Shown: piece after piece, positions 6,794 to 13,052 of the stretch
Position numbering within the stretch: the first letter of the stretch is position 1
How the letters are laid out: each line of letters opens with the position of its first letter
Assembly (NCBI GenBank): GCA_023392475.1
Contig: JAEVZA010000316.1
Span: 1 to 16,128, forward strand
From: Actinomycetes bacterium
Lineage (GTDB): Bacteria; Actinomycetota; Acidimicrobiia; Acidimicrobiales; Microtrichaceae
Length of the DNA stretch: 16,128 nucleotides
Reading direction: 5' to 3'
Made by a program: the position numbers and the translations under genes
Notes under the pieces: generated by a model
What the model was told of the DNA's origin: nothing
What the model saw: the letters and a program-made list of their open reading frames with translations, nothing else
Database searches by the model: none

Positions 6794-6884
6794 CGCGCGG
6801 AGGCCCTCCTGCGGCGTGCCGGTGCACCCGTGCCGGGCGCGGTGTGCGACCCTGGAGGGACCGACCCGGACGAGGGGAGCAGCG

Positions 6885-8060
6885 GTGAGCGATCTCGACC
6901 ACCCGGTGATCGACGCGGACAACCACTACTACGAGGCGCTGGACGCCTTCACCCGCCACCTCGACCCGGCGTGGGCCCAGCGGTGCGTGCAGTGGTGCGA
7001 GATCGACGGGCGCAAGTACCACGTGATCGGCGGCCGGGTGTCCCGCGCCGTCACCAACGCCACGTTCGACCCGATCGCCCGGGCCGGCGCGATGCACGAC
7101 TACTTCCGCGGCAACCCGGAGGGACGTGACCCGCTCAGCTTCCTCGCCGACCGCGAGCCCATCCGCCCCGAGTACCGGGACCCGGCGGCCCGCGTGCGGG
7201 TGCTCGACGAGCAGGGGCTCGAGGCGTGCTGGATGTTCCCCACGCTCGGGATGATCTACGAGGAGCTCCTCACCGACGACCCCGAGGCCGCGTGCGTGAC
7301 GTTCCGGGCGTTCAACCGGTGGGTGCAGGAGGACTGGGGCTTCGCCCACCGGGGCCGGATCTTCGCGGCGCCGTACCTCACGCTCGCCGATCCGGACTGG
7401 GCGGTCGAGGAGCTGACCTGGGCGCTCGACGCCGGCGCCCGGCTCGTGGTCATGCGCCCGGCGGCGCCCACGACGACGACGGGCCGTTGCTCGCCCTTCG
7501 ACGAGCGCTTCGCACGGTTCTGGGGGCTGCTCGACGAGTCCGGCGTGCCGCTCGTGCTGCACGCCGGCGACGGCGGCGTGAGCTCCAACGGCTACGCGCC
7601 CGACGGGTTCGCCGCCACCTTCGGCGGCGCGTGGAAGCCGACGATCAAGTTCTTCGCCATCGAGCAGGCGATCAAGGACTTCCTCCTGTCGATGGTGCTC
7701 GAGAACCACCTCGCTCGGTACCCGAACCTGCGCGTCGTGTCGGTCGAGAACGGGGCGCAGTTCCTGCCCGACCTGTTCCGCAAGGCACGGTCGCTGGCGA
7801 AGAAGGTGCACGGCTGGTTCCCCGAGGACCCGGTCGAGCTCATGCGCCGCCAGGTCTGGATCAACCCGTTCTGGGAGGACGACGTCGACGAGGTCGTCGA
7901 GCTCATGGGCGCCGACCGGGTGGTGTTCGGCTCCGACTGGCCGCACATCGAGGGCATGCCGCAGCCACTCGACTACCTGCCCGAGGTCAAGTCGCTCGAG
8001 CCCGACGAGCAGCGGCTGGTGCTGCACGACAACGCGGCCTCGCTCGTCCAGGTCGGCTGA
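6885..8060 (+). CDS. Metal-dependent amidohydrolase (Amidohydrolase_2 / ACMSD-like)
   Basis: A 391-residue TIM-barrel hydrolase or decarboxylase of the Amidohydrolase_2 family. The N-terminal metal site is VIDADNHYYEALD (His14), the degenerate form seen in actinobacterial members instead of a plain HxH. VPLVLHAGDGG (His226) and RVVFGSDWPHIEG (Asp351) supply the later metal and catalytic residues. SVENGAQFLPDLFRKARS and the WINPFWEDD segment are also typical of the actinobacterial branch. Relatives include aminocarboxymuconate-semialdehyde decarboxylase and gamma-resorcylate decarboxylase; the reaction here is open. GTG 6885 is preferred because GGGGAG (6874-6879) lies 5 nt upstream and the conserved domain starts at once; a longer open frame upstream lacks support. 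It is the first gene of a same-strand run with the deacylase-like gene (107 bp on) and the F420 oxidoreductase. Confidence 0.9.
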   Translation: MSDLDHPVIDADNHYYEALDAFTRHLDPAWAQRCVQWCEIDGRKYHVIGGRVSRAVTNATFDPIARAGAMHDYFRGNPEGRDPLSFLADREPIRPEYRDPAARVRVLDEQGLEACWMFPTLGMIYEELLTDDPEAACVTFRAFNRWVQEDWGFAHRGRIFAAPYLTLADPDWAVEELTWALDAGARLVVMRPAAPTTTTGRCSPFDERFARFWGLLDESGVPLVLHAGDGGVSSNGYAPDGFAATFGGAWKPTIKFFAIEQAIKDFLLSMVLENHLARYPNLRVVSVENGAQFLPDLFRKARSLAKKVHGWFPEDPVELMRRQVWINPFWEDDVDEVVELMGADRVVFGSDWPHIEGMPQPLDYLPEVKSLEPDEQRLVLHDNAASLVQVG

Positions 8061-8167
8061 CCGACGGCGCACGGACGACCACGCCGGCGCCGATGGTCGG
8101 CGCGGGAGGCGCCCGGTGCGGGATGATGGGCGCCACCACACGGCAGGGCAACGAGGGGGAGCGCTCC
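8061..8167 (+). promoter_or_regulatory. Spacer between the two amidohydrolase genes, with a small hairpin and ribosome site
   Basis: GCGCCGA (8087-8093) and TCGGCGC (8097-8103) form a 7-bp stem with loop TGG, without a U-tract. GGGATGATGG near 8120-8129 contains a possible -10 (GATGAT). AGGGGGAG about 6 nt before the ATG at 8168 is a strong ribosome site. The next gene could therefore have its own promoter or be read through from the first. Confidence 0.35.
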
Positions 8168-9889
8168 ATGGCCGACCTGATCATCCGCGACGGGCTGCTC
8201 GTCGACGGCAGCGGTGCGCCGGCCCGCCCGGCCGACGTCGTGGTCGACGGCGACCGCATCGTCGACGTGACGGCCGCGGGCGAGGCTCCGGCCGGCCGCC
8301 GCGAGATCGACGCCGCGGGCCGAGTGGTGACGCCGGGCTTCGTGGACATCCACACGCATTACGACGGCCAGGCCACGTGGGACCCGGAGATGTCGCCCTC
8401 GGGGTGGCACGGCGTCACGACCGTCGTCATGGGCAACTGCGGCGTCGGGTTCGCGCCCGCCGCGCCCGACCGGCGCGACTGGCTGATCCAGCTGATGGAG
8501 GGCGTCGAGGACATCCCGGGCACCGCGCTCGCCGAGGGCATGAGCTGGAACTGGGAGTCGTTCCCCGAGTACCTGGACGAGCTGGCGTCGATGCCGCGGG
8601 TGATGGACATCGCCGCGCAGGTGCCGCACGGCGCCGTGCGGGGCTACGTGATGGGGGAGCGGGGCGCCGCGAACGAGGACGCCACGGCGGAGGACATCGC
8701 GGCGATGGCCGCCATCGTGGAGGAGGCCCTGCGGGCCGGCGCCGTCGGCTTCTCGACCACCCGGACGGTGCTGCACCGCGCCAAGGACGGCGAGCTCGCC
8801 GCCGGCACGACCGCCTCGGTCGACGAGCTGCTCGGCATCGGTGACGCCCTCGGCGCCGCCGGCGCCGGGGTGTTCGAGGTGGCCAGCGACATGATGGTCC
8901 CGGCCAGCGAGTTCGAGTGGATGGCGGAGATCTCGGCCCGCACGGGTCGCCCGGTCACCTTCGGCTGCCTCCAGAACGACGTCCGTCCGGAGCAGTGGCG
9001 CGAGCTGCTCGAGCTGTCGGAGCGGGCCAACGCTGCCGGCGCCCGGATCGTGCCGCAGGTGGCGGGCCGCCCCGCGTGCCTGCTCTTCGGGTTCACGTCG
9101 TCGGTCCACCCCTTCATCACCCACGAGGCGTACCGGGCGATCGCCCACCTGCCGCTCCCCGAGCGCGTGGAGCAGCTGCGGCGGCCCGAGGTGCGCGACG
9201 CCATCCTCGGTGAGCGCATCGAGCGGTCGGGCTTCGGTGCGTTCCTGCTGTCGAGCTTCCACAAGCTGTTCCCGCTCGGCGACCCGCCCGACTACGAGCC
9301 GGCGCCGGAGCGGAGCGTCGCCGCGATCGCGGCGCGGGAGGGCCGCACGCCCGAGGAGGTCACCTACGACCTGATGCTCGGCCGCGACGGCACCGAGCTC
9401 CTGTACTTCCCGCTCCTCGGCTACTCGGACGGCGACTTCGACGCGCTGGGCGAGATGCTGGCCCGGGACGACACGGTGCTCGGCCTCGGCGACGGCGGCG
9501 CGCACTGCGGGATCCTCTGCGATGCCAGCCTGCCCAGCTACATGCTCACCCACTGGGTGCGCGACCGGTCCCGCGGCGAGCGGTTCGCGCTGGAGGACGT
9601 GGTGGCGATGCAGACCCGCCGCACCGCGGAGCTGTACGGCTTCCTCGACCGTGGGCTCGTCGCGCCCGGCCAGCGGGCCGACCTCAACGTGATCGACCTC
9701 GACGGCCTGCGCATCGCGCCGCCCGAGATGGTGTACGACCTGCCGGCCGGCGGCCGTCGGCTCGTGCAGGCCGCGTCGGGCTACGGGGCGACCGTGTGCG
9801 CCGGCGTGCCGGTGCGGCTCGACGACGAGGCCACGGGCGAGCGGCCGGGCGAGCTGGTGCGCGGCCACCGGGCCGCGCCCACGGCGTGA
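8168..9889 (+). CDS. Amidohydrolase family protein, N-acyl-D-amino-acid deacylase (D-aminoacylase)-like
   Basis: A 573-residue urease-superfamily hydrolase. A small N-terminal beta domain (DLIIRDGLLVDGSGAP...DVVVDGDRIVDV) leads into VVTPGFVDIHTHYDGQATWD, whose His62 and His64 form the HxH metal site. MGNCGVGFAP carries Cys91, a metal ligand in D-aminoacylases, and LGLGDGGAHCG carries the catalytic Asp442 and nearby His446. The C-terminal beta domain closes with GLVAPGQRADLNVIDLDGL. The family hydrolyses N-acyl-D-amino acids, dihydropyrimidine-like rings and other amides; actinobacteria hold many paralogs of unknown substrate. ATG 8168 is chosen for its AGGGGGAG ribosome site and because the family begins with exactly this strand; the open frame extends upstream through the previous gene in another frame. 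The next gene begins 19 nt after the stop, suggesting one message. Confidence 0.92.
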   Translation: MADLIIRDGLLVDGSGAPARPADVVVDGDRIVDVTAAGEAPAGRREIDAAGRVVTPGFVDIHTHYDGQATWDPEMSPSGWHGVTTVVMGNCGVGFAPAAPDRRDWLIQLMEGVEDIPGTALAEGMSWNWESFPEYLDELASMPRVMDIAAQVPHGAVRGYVMGERGAANEDATAEDIAAMAAIVEEALRAGAVGFSTTRTVLHRAKDGELAAGTTASVDELLGIGDALGAAGAGVFEVASDMMVPASEFEWMAEISARTGRPVTFGCLQNDVRPEQWRELLELSERANAAGARIVPQVAGRPACLLFGFTSSVHPFITHEAYRAIAHLPLPERVEQLRRPEVRDAILGERIERSGFGAFLLSSFHKLFPLGDPPDYEPAPERSVAAIAAREGRTPEEVTYDLMLGRDGTELLYFPLLGYSDGDFDALGEMLARDDTVLGLGDGGAHCGILCDASLPSYMLTHWVRDRSRGERFALEDVVAMQTRRTAELYGFLDRGLVAPGQRADLNVIDLDGLRIAPPEMVYDLPAGGRRLVQAASGYGATVCAGVPVRLDDEATGERPGELVRGHRAAPTA

Positions 9890-9908
9890 CCGCACGGGCC
9901 GGCTGACG

Positions 9909-10913
9909 GTGCAGGTCCTCGCGCCCGTCTACGGGCTGGTCGACGCCGTCGAGTCCGCGCGTGCGCTCGAGCGCGCCGGGGTGGACGGGGTGTTCACGTT
10001 CGAGGGGCCGCACGACGTGTTCCTGCCGCTCGCGCTCGCTGCCCAGGCGACCGACCTGTCGGTGATGACCAACGTGGCCATCGCCTTCCCGCGCAACGCG
10101 GTGCACCTCGCGCACGCCGCCTGGGACCTCCACGAGCTCTCCGGGGGACGTTGCACGCTCGGGCTCGGCACGCAGGTCCGCACGCACGTCGAGCGCCGCT
10201 TCGGCGCCGAGTTCGACCACCCCGCCGAGCGCATGCGCGACACCGTCGAGGCCGTGCGGGCGATCTTCCGCACGTGGCAGGACGGCGTGCCGCTCGACCA
10301 CCGTGGCCCGTACCGGACGCACACGCTGATGTCGCCGATGTTCTCGCCGCAGCCGTCGCCGGCCGGACCGCCGGCGATCGCCGTCGGGGCGTTGGGACCG
10401 CGGCTGTGCGCGGTCGCCGCGGAGGTCGCGGACGTGCTCGCCGTCATGCCCGTCACCTCGGAGCGATTCTTCGCGGAGCGCACGCTGCCGTCGCTCGACG
10501 AGGGTTTGGCCCGGCGGGAGCCGTCGCTCGGCGACCTCGAGGTGCTGCCCGAGCTCATCGTCTGCTGCGGGCGCGACGCCGAGGAGCAGGCGGCCGCCGA
10601 CGCGGGCTGCCGGGCGCTCATCGGCTTCTACTCGTCGACCCCGGCCTACCGGCCCGTCTTCGAGCTCGAGGGGTTCGGCGACGTGCAGCCCGCCGCTCGC
10701 CAGCTGACCAGGGAGGGGCGGTGGGACGAGCTGTCGACCCTGATCCCCGACGAGCTGCTCGCCACGATCGCGGTGCGCGGGACGCCCGACGAGGTCGCCG
10801 AGCAGATCGGCCGGCGCTACGCGGGTCACGCCTCCCGGGTGTGCACCTACCTGCCCTACGGCCCGTCGGACGGGCTCTGGGCCGACCTGCTCTCGGCCCT
10901 CCACGCCCTCTGA
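9909..10913 (+). CDS. F420-dependent LLM-class oxidoreductase (TIGR03617 / MSMEG_2256-like)
   Basis: A 334-residue luciferase-like monooxygenase-fold protein. The text matches the TIGR03617 family along its length: ARALERAGVDGVFTFEGPHD-FLPLALAAQATD (about 18-49), NAVHLAHAAWDLHELSGGR, LGLGTQVRTHVERRFG, the YRTHTLMSPMFSPQP segment, GFYSSTPAYRPVFELEG and the C-terminal TPDEVAEQIGRRY. These enzymes are predicted to use coenzyme F420 for hydride transfer; none of this subgroup has a substrate I can name with confidence. The GTG at 9909 lies 19 nt after the deacylase-like gene's stop, with no strong ribosome site, so translation may depend on coupling. Its stop is followed at once by an array of 10-bp repeats and a hairpin, before the TetR gene. 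Confidence 0.9.
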   Translation: MQVLAPVYGLVDAVESARALERAGVDGVFTFEGPHDVFLPLALAAQATDLSVMTNVAIAFPRNAVHLAHAAWDLHELSGGRCTLGLGTQVRTHVERRFGAEFDHPAERMRDTVEAVRAIFRTWQDGVPLDHRGPYRTHTLMSPMFSPQPSPAGPPAIAVGALGPRLCAVAAEVADVLAVMPVTSERFFAERTLPSLDEGLARREPSLGDLEVLPELIVCCGRDAEEQAAADAGCRALIGFYSSTPAYRPVFELEGFGDVQPAARQLTREGRWDELSTLIPDELLATIAVRGTPDEVAEQIGRRYAGHASRVCTYLPYGPSDGLWADLLSALHAL

Positions 10914-10918
10914 CCTCT

Positions 10919-10966
10919 CGTTCCTCCCGCGTTCCCGCTCGTTCCCACTGGCTCCCACTCGTTCCC
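10919..10966. repeat. Five CGTTCCC-type direct repeats at a 10-11 bp period
   Basis: Copies begin at 10919 (CGTTCC), 10930 (CGTTCCC), 10940 (CGTTCCC), 10950 (GGCTCCC) and 10960 (CGTTCCC); the consensus unit is CGTTCCCACT. The 11, 10, 10, 10 spacing places all copies on one face of the helix. The array starts 6 nt after the oxidoreductase stop and ends about 60 bp before the TetR -35 box. Role unknown: multi-site binding of a regulator or a transcript end signal are both possible. Confidence 0.65.
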
Positions 10967-10967
10967 A

Positions 10968-11005
10968 TGACGATCCGCGCTGCCAGGCAGCACGAACAAT
11001 CGTCA
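10968..11005. repeat. Nested inverted repeats upstream of the TetR gene
   Basis: TGACGAT (10968-10974) is inverted as ATCGTCA (10999-11005). Between them GCTGCC-A-GGCAGC (10979-10991) is a second perfect inverted repeat centred on one base. The pair could fold as a forked hairpin ending the oxidoreductase transcript, or be protein-binding sites. No U-tract follows. Confidence 0.45.
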
Positions 11006-11022
11006 GAACGCGCGACGGCGGG

Positions 11023-11051
11023 TTGACAGGGGCGGGCGACGGCGCGACGGT
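11023..11051 (+). promoter_or_regulatory. TetR gene promoter: TTGACA, 17-bp spacer, GACGGT
   Basis: TTGACA (11023-11028) is a perfect -35 hexamer. Seventeen bases later comes GACGGT (11046-11051), weak as a -10 but keeping the two most conserved positions (A2 and T6). Seven bases further is an in-frame GTG at 11059, the same -10-to-GTG distance as the other leaderless genes here. The TTG at 11023 is therefore more likely a promoter than a start codon. Confidence 0.55.
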
Positions 11052-11071
11052 TTCCGATGTGGTTTCGGAAA
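11051..11071. promoter_or_regulatory. Inverted repeat over the TetR start: candidate autoregulatory operator
   Basis: TTTCCGA (11051-11057) and TCGGAAA (11065-11071) are perfect inverted arms with a 7-nt spacer, 21 bp in all, a usual size for a TetR-family operator. It begins at the last base of the -10 box and covers the proposed transcription and translation start, so binding would block initiation. Confidence 0.55.
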
Positions 11072-11820
11072 ACGTCAGCTCGTCGGTCTCGTCCGACCGC
11101 CGCACCCGCAAGCGCGAGGCGCGCCGCCACCACCTGCTCGACCTCGCCGCCGACCTCGTCGAGGCCCACGGCATCGAGGGCCTGACGATGGTCGCCCTGG
11201 CCGACGCCGCCGACTACGCGCCCGCCTCCCTCTACACCTACTTCCCGTCCCGGAGCGCCCTCCTCGCCGCCCTCCAGACCCGGGCGCTCGCCACGCTCGG
11301 CGCGGTGGCCGACGCCGCCGTCGCCGACTGGGACGCCCGCCTCGCCGACTCGGAGGCCACGCCGCAGGTGGCCGCCCTCGCCCGCCTCTGCGCCTTCGGG
11401 GACCTGTTCCTCGCCGCCCCCGTCGACCACCCCCGGGAGTTCCGGCTCCAGCAGCGCCTCCTCGTGACCGACGGCGACCAGGACACGGATGACGTGGCGG
11501 CGGTCGTCCCCGCCGCCATGGCCGTGCTCCTCGTCCCGCAGCAGCTGCTGGCCGCGGCCGCGTCGGCCGGCGCGCTCGACGCGCCGGCCGAGGTGCTCGA
11601 CCCGATCGGCCACCCGGCGGACGGCGACCTCGTCCGCACGATCGCCTGGGTCGTCGCCCTCAACGGCGCCCTGCTCACCGACGGGCTCGTGATGGGCCTG
11701 CCGACCACCGGTGCCGTCCTCGGCCGGGAGCTCACGACCGCGCTCCTCGCCGGCTGGGGCGCCGCACCGGACGACCTCGTCACCGCCCACGCCCTCGTCC
11801 GGTCCTGGGCCGGGCGCTGA
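11059..11820 (+). CDS. TetR family transcriptional regulator
   Basis: A 253-residue regulator from GTG 11059, or 265 if TTG 11023 were used. A basic N-terminus (RRTRKREARRHH) leads into the TetR helix-turn-helix: HHLLDLAADLVEAHGIEGLTMVALADAADYAPASLYTYFPSRSALLAAL, with the recognition helix near residues 53-62. The rest is an all-helical ligand domain rich in Ala and Leu, with no readable ligand. GTG 11059 is preferred because TTG 11023 is also a perfect -35 box with correctly spaced downstream elements, and an inverted repeat that looks like its own operator covers 11051-11071. The hydroxylase gene starts 13 nt after the stop with its own GGGAG site, so the two form an operon and the regulator probably controls the hydroxylase as well as itself. 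Control of the upstream hydrolase operon is possible but not shown. Confidence 0.9.
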   Translation: MVSENVSSSVSSDRRTRKREARRHHLLDLAADLVEAHGIEGLTMVALADAADYAPASLYTYFPSRSALLAALQTRALATLGAVADAAVADWDARLADSEATPQVAALARLCAFGDLFLAAPVDHPREFRLQQRLLVTDGDQDTDDVAAVVPAAMAVLLVPQQLLAAAASAGALDAPAEVLDPIGHPADGDLVRTIAWVVALNGALLTDGLVMGLPTTGAVLGRELTTALLAGWGAAPDDLVTAHALVRSWAGR

Positions 11821-11833
11821 CCGGGAGCCCACC

Positions 11834-12463
11834 GTGATCACCACCGCCCTCACCGCCCTGGCCGTCGTCGCGGCCGGCGCCGCGCTCTGGACGCTCGCCG
11901 AGTACCTGCTGCACCGCTTCGCGATGCACGCGCTCAAGGGCAAGGGGATCATGAGCCGCGAGCACCTGGAGCACCACGTCGGGCACAGCTGGTCGTTCTC
12001 GAACACCACGCTGCTCAGCTGGGCCGGGGTCATCGTCGTCGGCGCGCTGCTCTGGGCCCCGATCGGCTGGCTGCTCCTCGGTCCGGTGGGGCTCCTGCTC
12101 GGCCTGGGCTGGTGCCTCGGCTACGCCGGCTACGAGCACCAGCACGCCATGGCCCACCTCAAGGGCCCCACGGGCTGGTACTCGACCTGGCTGCGCCGCC
12201 ACCACTTCCACCACCACTTCGGCCACCCGAAGGCCAACCACGGCGTCACGACCTCGCTTTGGGACCACCTGTTCGGGACCTACGAGCGACCTGAGCGCGT
12301 GCGGGTGCCGCGTCGCCTCGCCCAGCCGTGGATGCTCCTCGACGGCGAGCTCCGGCCCGGCCTGGACGTGGACTACGTGATCGTCGGCTCCGTCGACCCG
12401 GCCGACCGCGCGGCCCAGCTCGACCGGGCCCGCGCCTTCGCCTCGATCGCCCCCGAGGACTGA
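11834..12463 (+). CDS. Fatty acid hydroxylase / sterol desaturase superfamily membrane protein
   Basis: A 209-residue di-iron membrane hydroxylase. Hydrophobic helices at about 2-22, 62-80 and 82-100 bracket the His boxes: H27-xxxx-H32 (EYLLHRFAMH), H44-xx-H47-H48 (REHLEHHVGH), H102/H104-xxx-H108 (YEHQHAMAH), and RRHHFHHHFGHPKANHG (H123 to H136), then SLWDHLFGTY. This is the histidine pattern of fatty acid and carotenoid hydroxylases, which use two irons and O2 to hydroxylate lipid chains. The substrate is unknown; a role in modifying membrane lipids in response to the TetR ligand is an inference. GTG 11834 is set by GGGAG 6 nt upstream and by the hydrophobic N-terminus. It ends 10 nt before the convergent P-loop gene's stop. 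Confidence 0.88.
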   Translation: MITTALTALAVVAAGAALWTLAEYLLHRFAMHALKGKGIMSREHLEHHVGHSWSFSNTTLLSWAGVIVVGALLWAPIGWLLLGPVGLLLGLGWCLGYAGYEHQHAMAHLKGPTGWYSTWLRRHHFHHHFGHPKANHGVTTSLWDHLFGTYERPERVRVPRRLAQPWMLLDGELRPGLDVDYVIVGSVDPADRAAQLDRARAFASIAPED

Positions 12464-12473
12464 GCTGCCGCGG

Positions 12474-13052
12474 TCAGCCGCGGTCGAGCTCGTCCAGGAT
12501 CGACCTGGCGACGTCCTCCGGCGGCGTCGACGACGTGTCGAGCGCGAGCACCTGCCGGCCCGGCAGGTCGAGCAGCGTCCGCTCCTCGACGAACTCGCCG
12601 ACCGCACCGGCGTCGGTCCACTTCAGCCGCGCCGCCCGGTCCGCGCCGACGACGCGGCGGAGCAGCTCGTCGGTGCGGCACTCGAGGCGCACCGGCAGGT
12701 AGCGGGCGCCGCGCCGGGCGGCGAGCAGCTCGACGCGCTCGGCGGTGGCGAGGTCGTCTGGCTGGTGCTCGGTGAGCACGTTGGTGAACGCGAACGACCA
12801 GCTCGCCGGCGAGAGGTCCTCGATCGCGCCGTAGACGACCTCCCGCACCCCGTCGACGCGGTCCCAGACCTCGCGCGGCACCCGGCCGGCCGTCGGGACG
12901 TCGACCACCGAGAGCACGGCGTTCGCGGTCAGGTGGTTGTCGACGACGACCAGGTGGCGACCGCGCTCGGCGGCCGCCACGGCGAGCGACCGGGCCACCG
13001 TGAGCTTGCCGGCGCCCGGGAACCCGAAGAGGTGGACGACCGCGCCGGTCAC
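12474..13052 (-). CDS. Small P-loop ATPase/kinase-like protein (AAA_33-type)
   Basis: A 192-residue P-loop protein. The Walker A motif is HLFGFPGAGKLTVARSL (GFPGAGKLT, 10-18), with Leu where Ser or Thr usually follows the lysine and Thr next after it; this GKLT form recurs in a group of small AAA-type or shikimate-kinase-like proteins. HLVVVDNHLTAN holds a candidate acidic metal or acceptor site. SFAFTNVL, then RGARYLPVRLECRTDELLRRV and the ERTLLDL lid region, resemble nucleotide or small-molecule kinases. It likely phosphorylates or hydrolyses a small substrate in the cytoplasm; the substrate is unknown. The GTG at 13052 overlaps the DUF6777 gene stop as GTGA, so it is translationally coupled to a secreted protein's gene. 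It is the last gene of the operon and ends next to the convergent hydroxylase gene. Confidence 0.8.
   Translation of the reverse strand: MTGAVVHLFGFPGAGKLTVARSLAVAAAERGRHLVVVDNHLTANAVLSVVDVPTAGRVPREVWDRVDGVREVVYGAIEDLSPASWSFAFTNVLTEHQPDDLATAERVELLAARRGARYLPVRLECRTDELLRRVVGADRAARLKWTDAGAVGEFVEERTLLDLPGRQVLALDTSSTPPEDVARSILDELDRG

Noticed and set aside
6825..6853. A -10-like GACCCT and a possible promoter for the amidohydrolase gene
   Set aside because: Lacks the TANNNT form and a -35; the gene must have a promoter in this gap but I cannot place it.
8087..8103. Hairpin after the first amidohydrolase gene as a terminator
   Set aside because: Only 7 bp with a 3-nt loop and no U-tract; too common in GC-rich DNA to call.
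9684..12033. Long minus-strand frames antisense to the oxidoreductase, TetR and hydroxylase genes
   Set aside because: No recognisable domain on the minus strand; all three plus-strand products are firm family matches.
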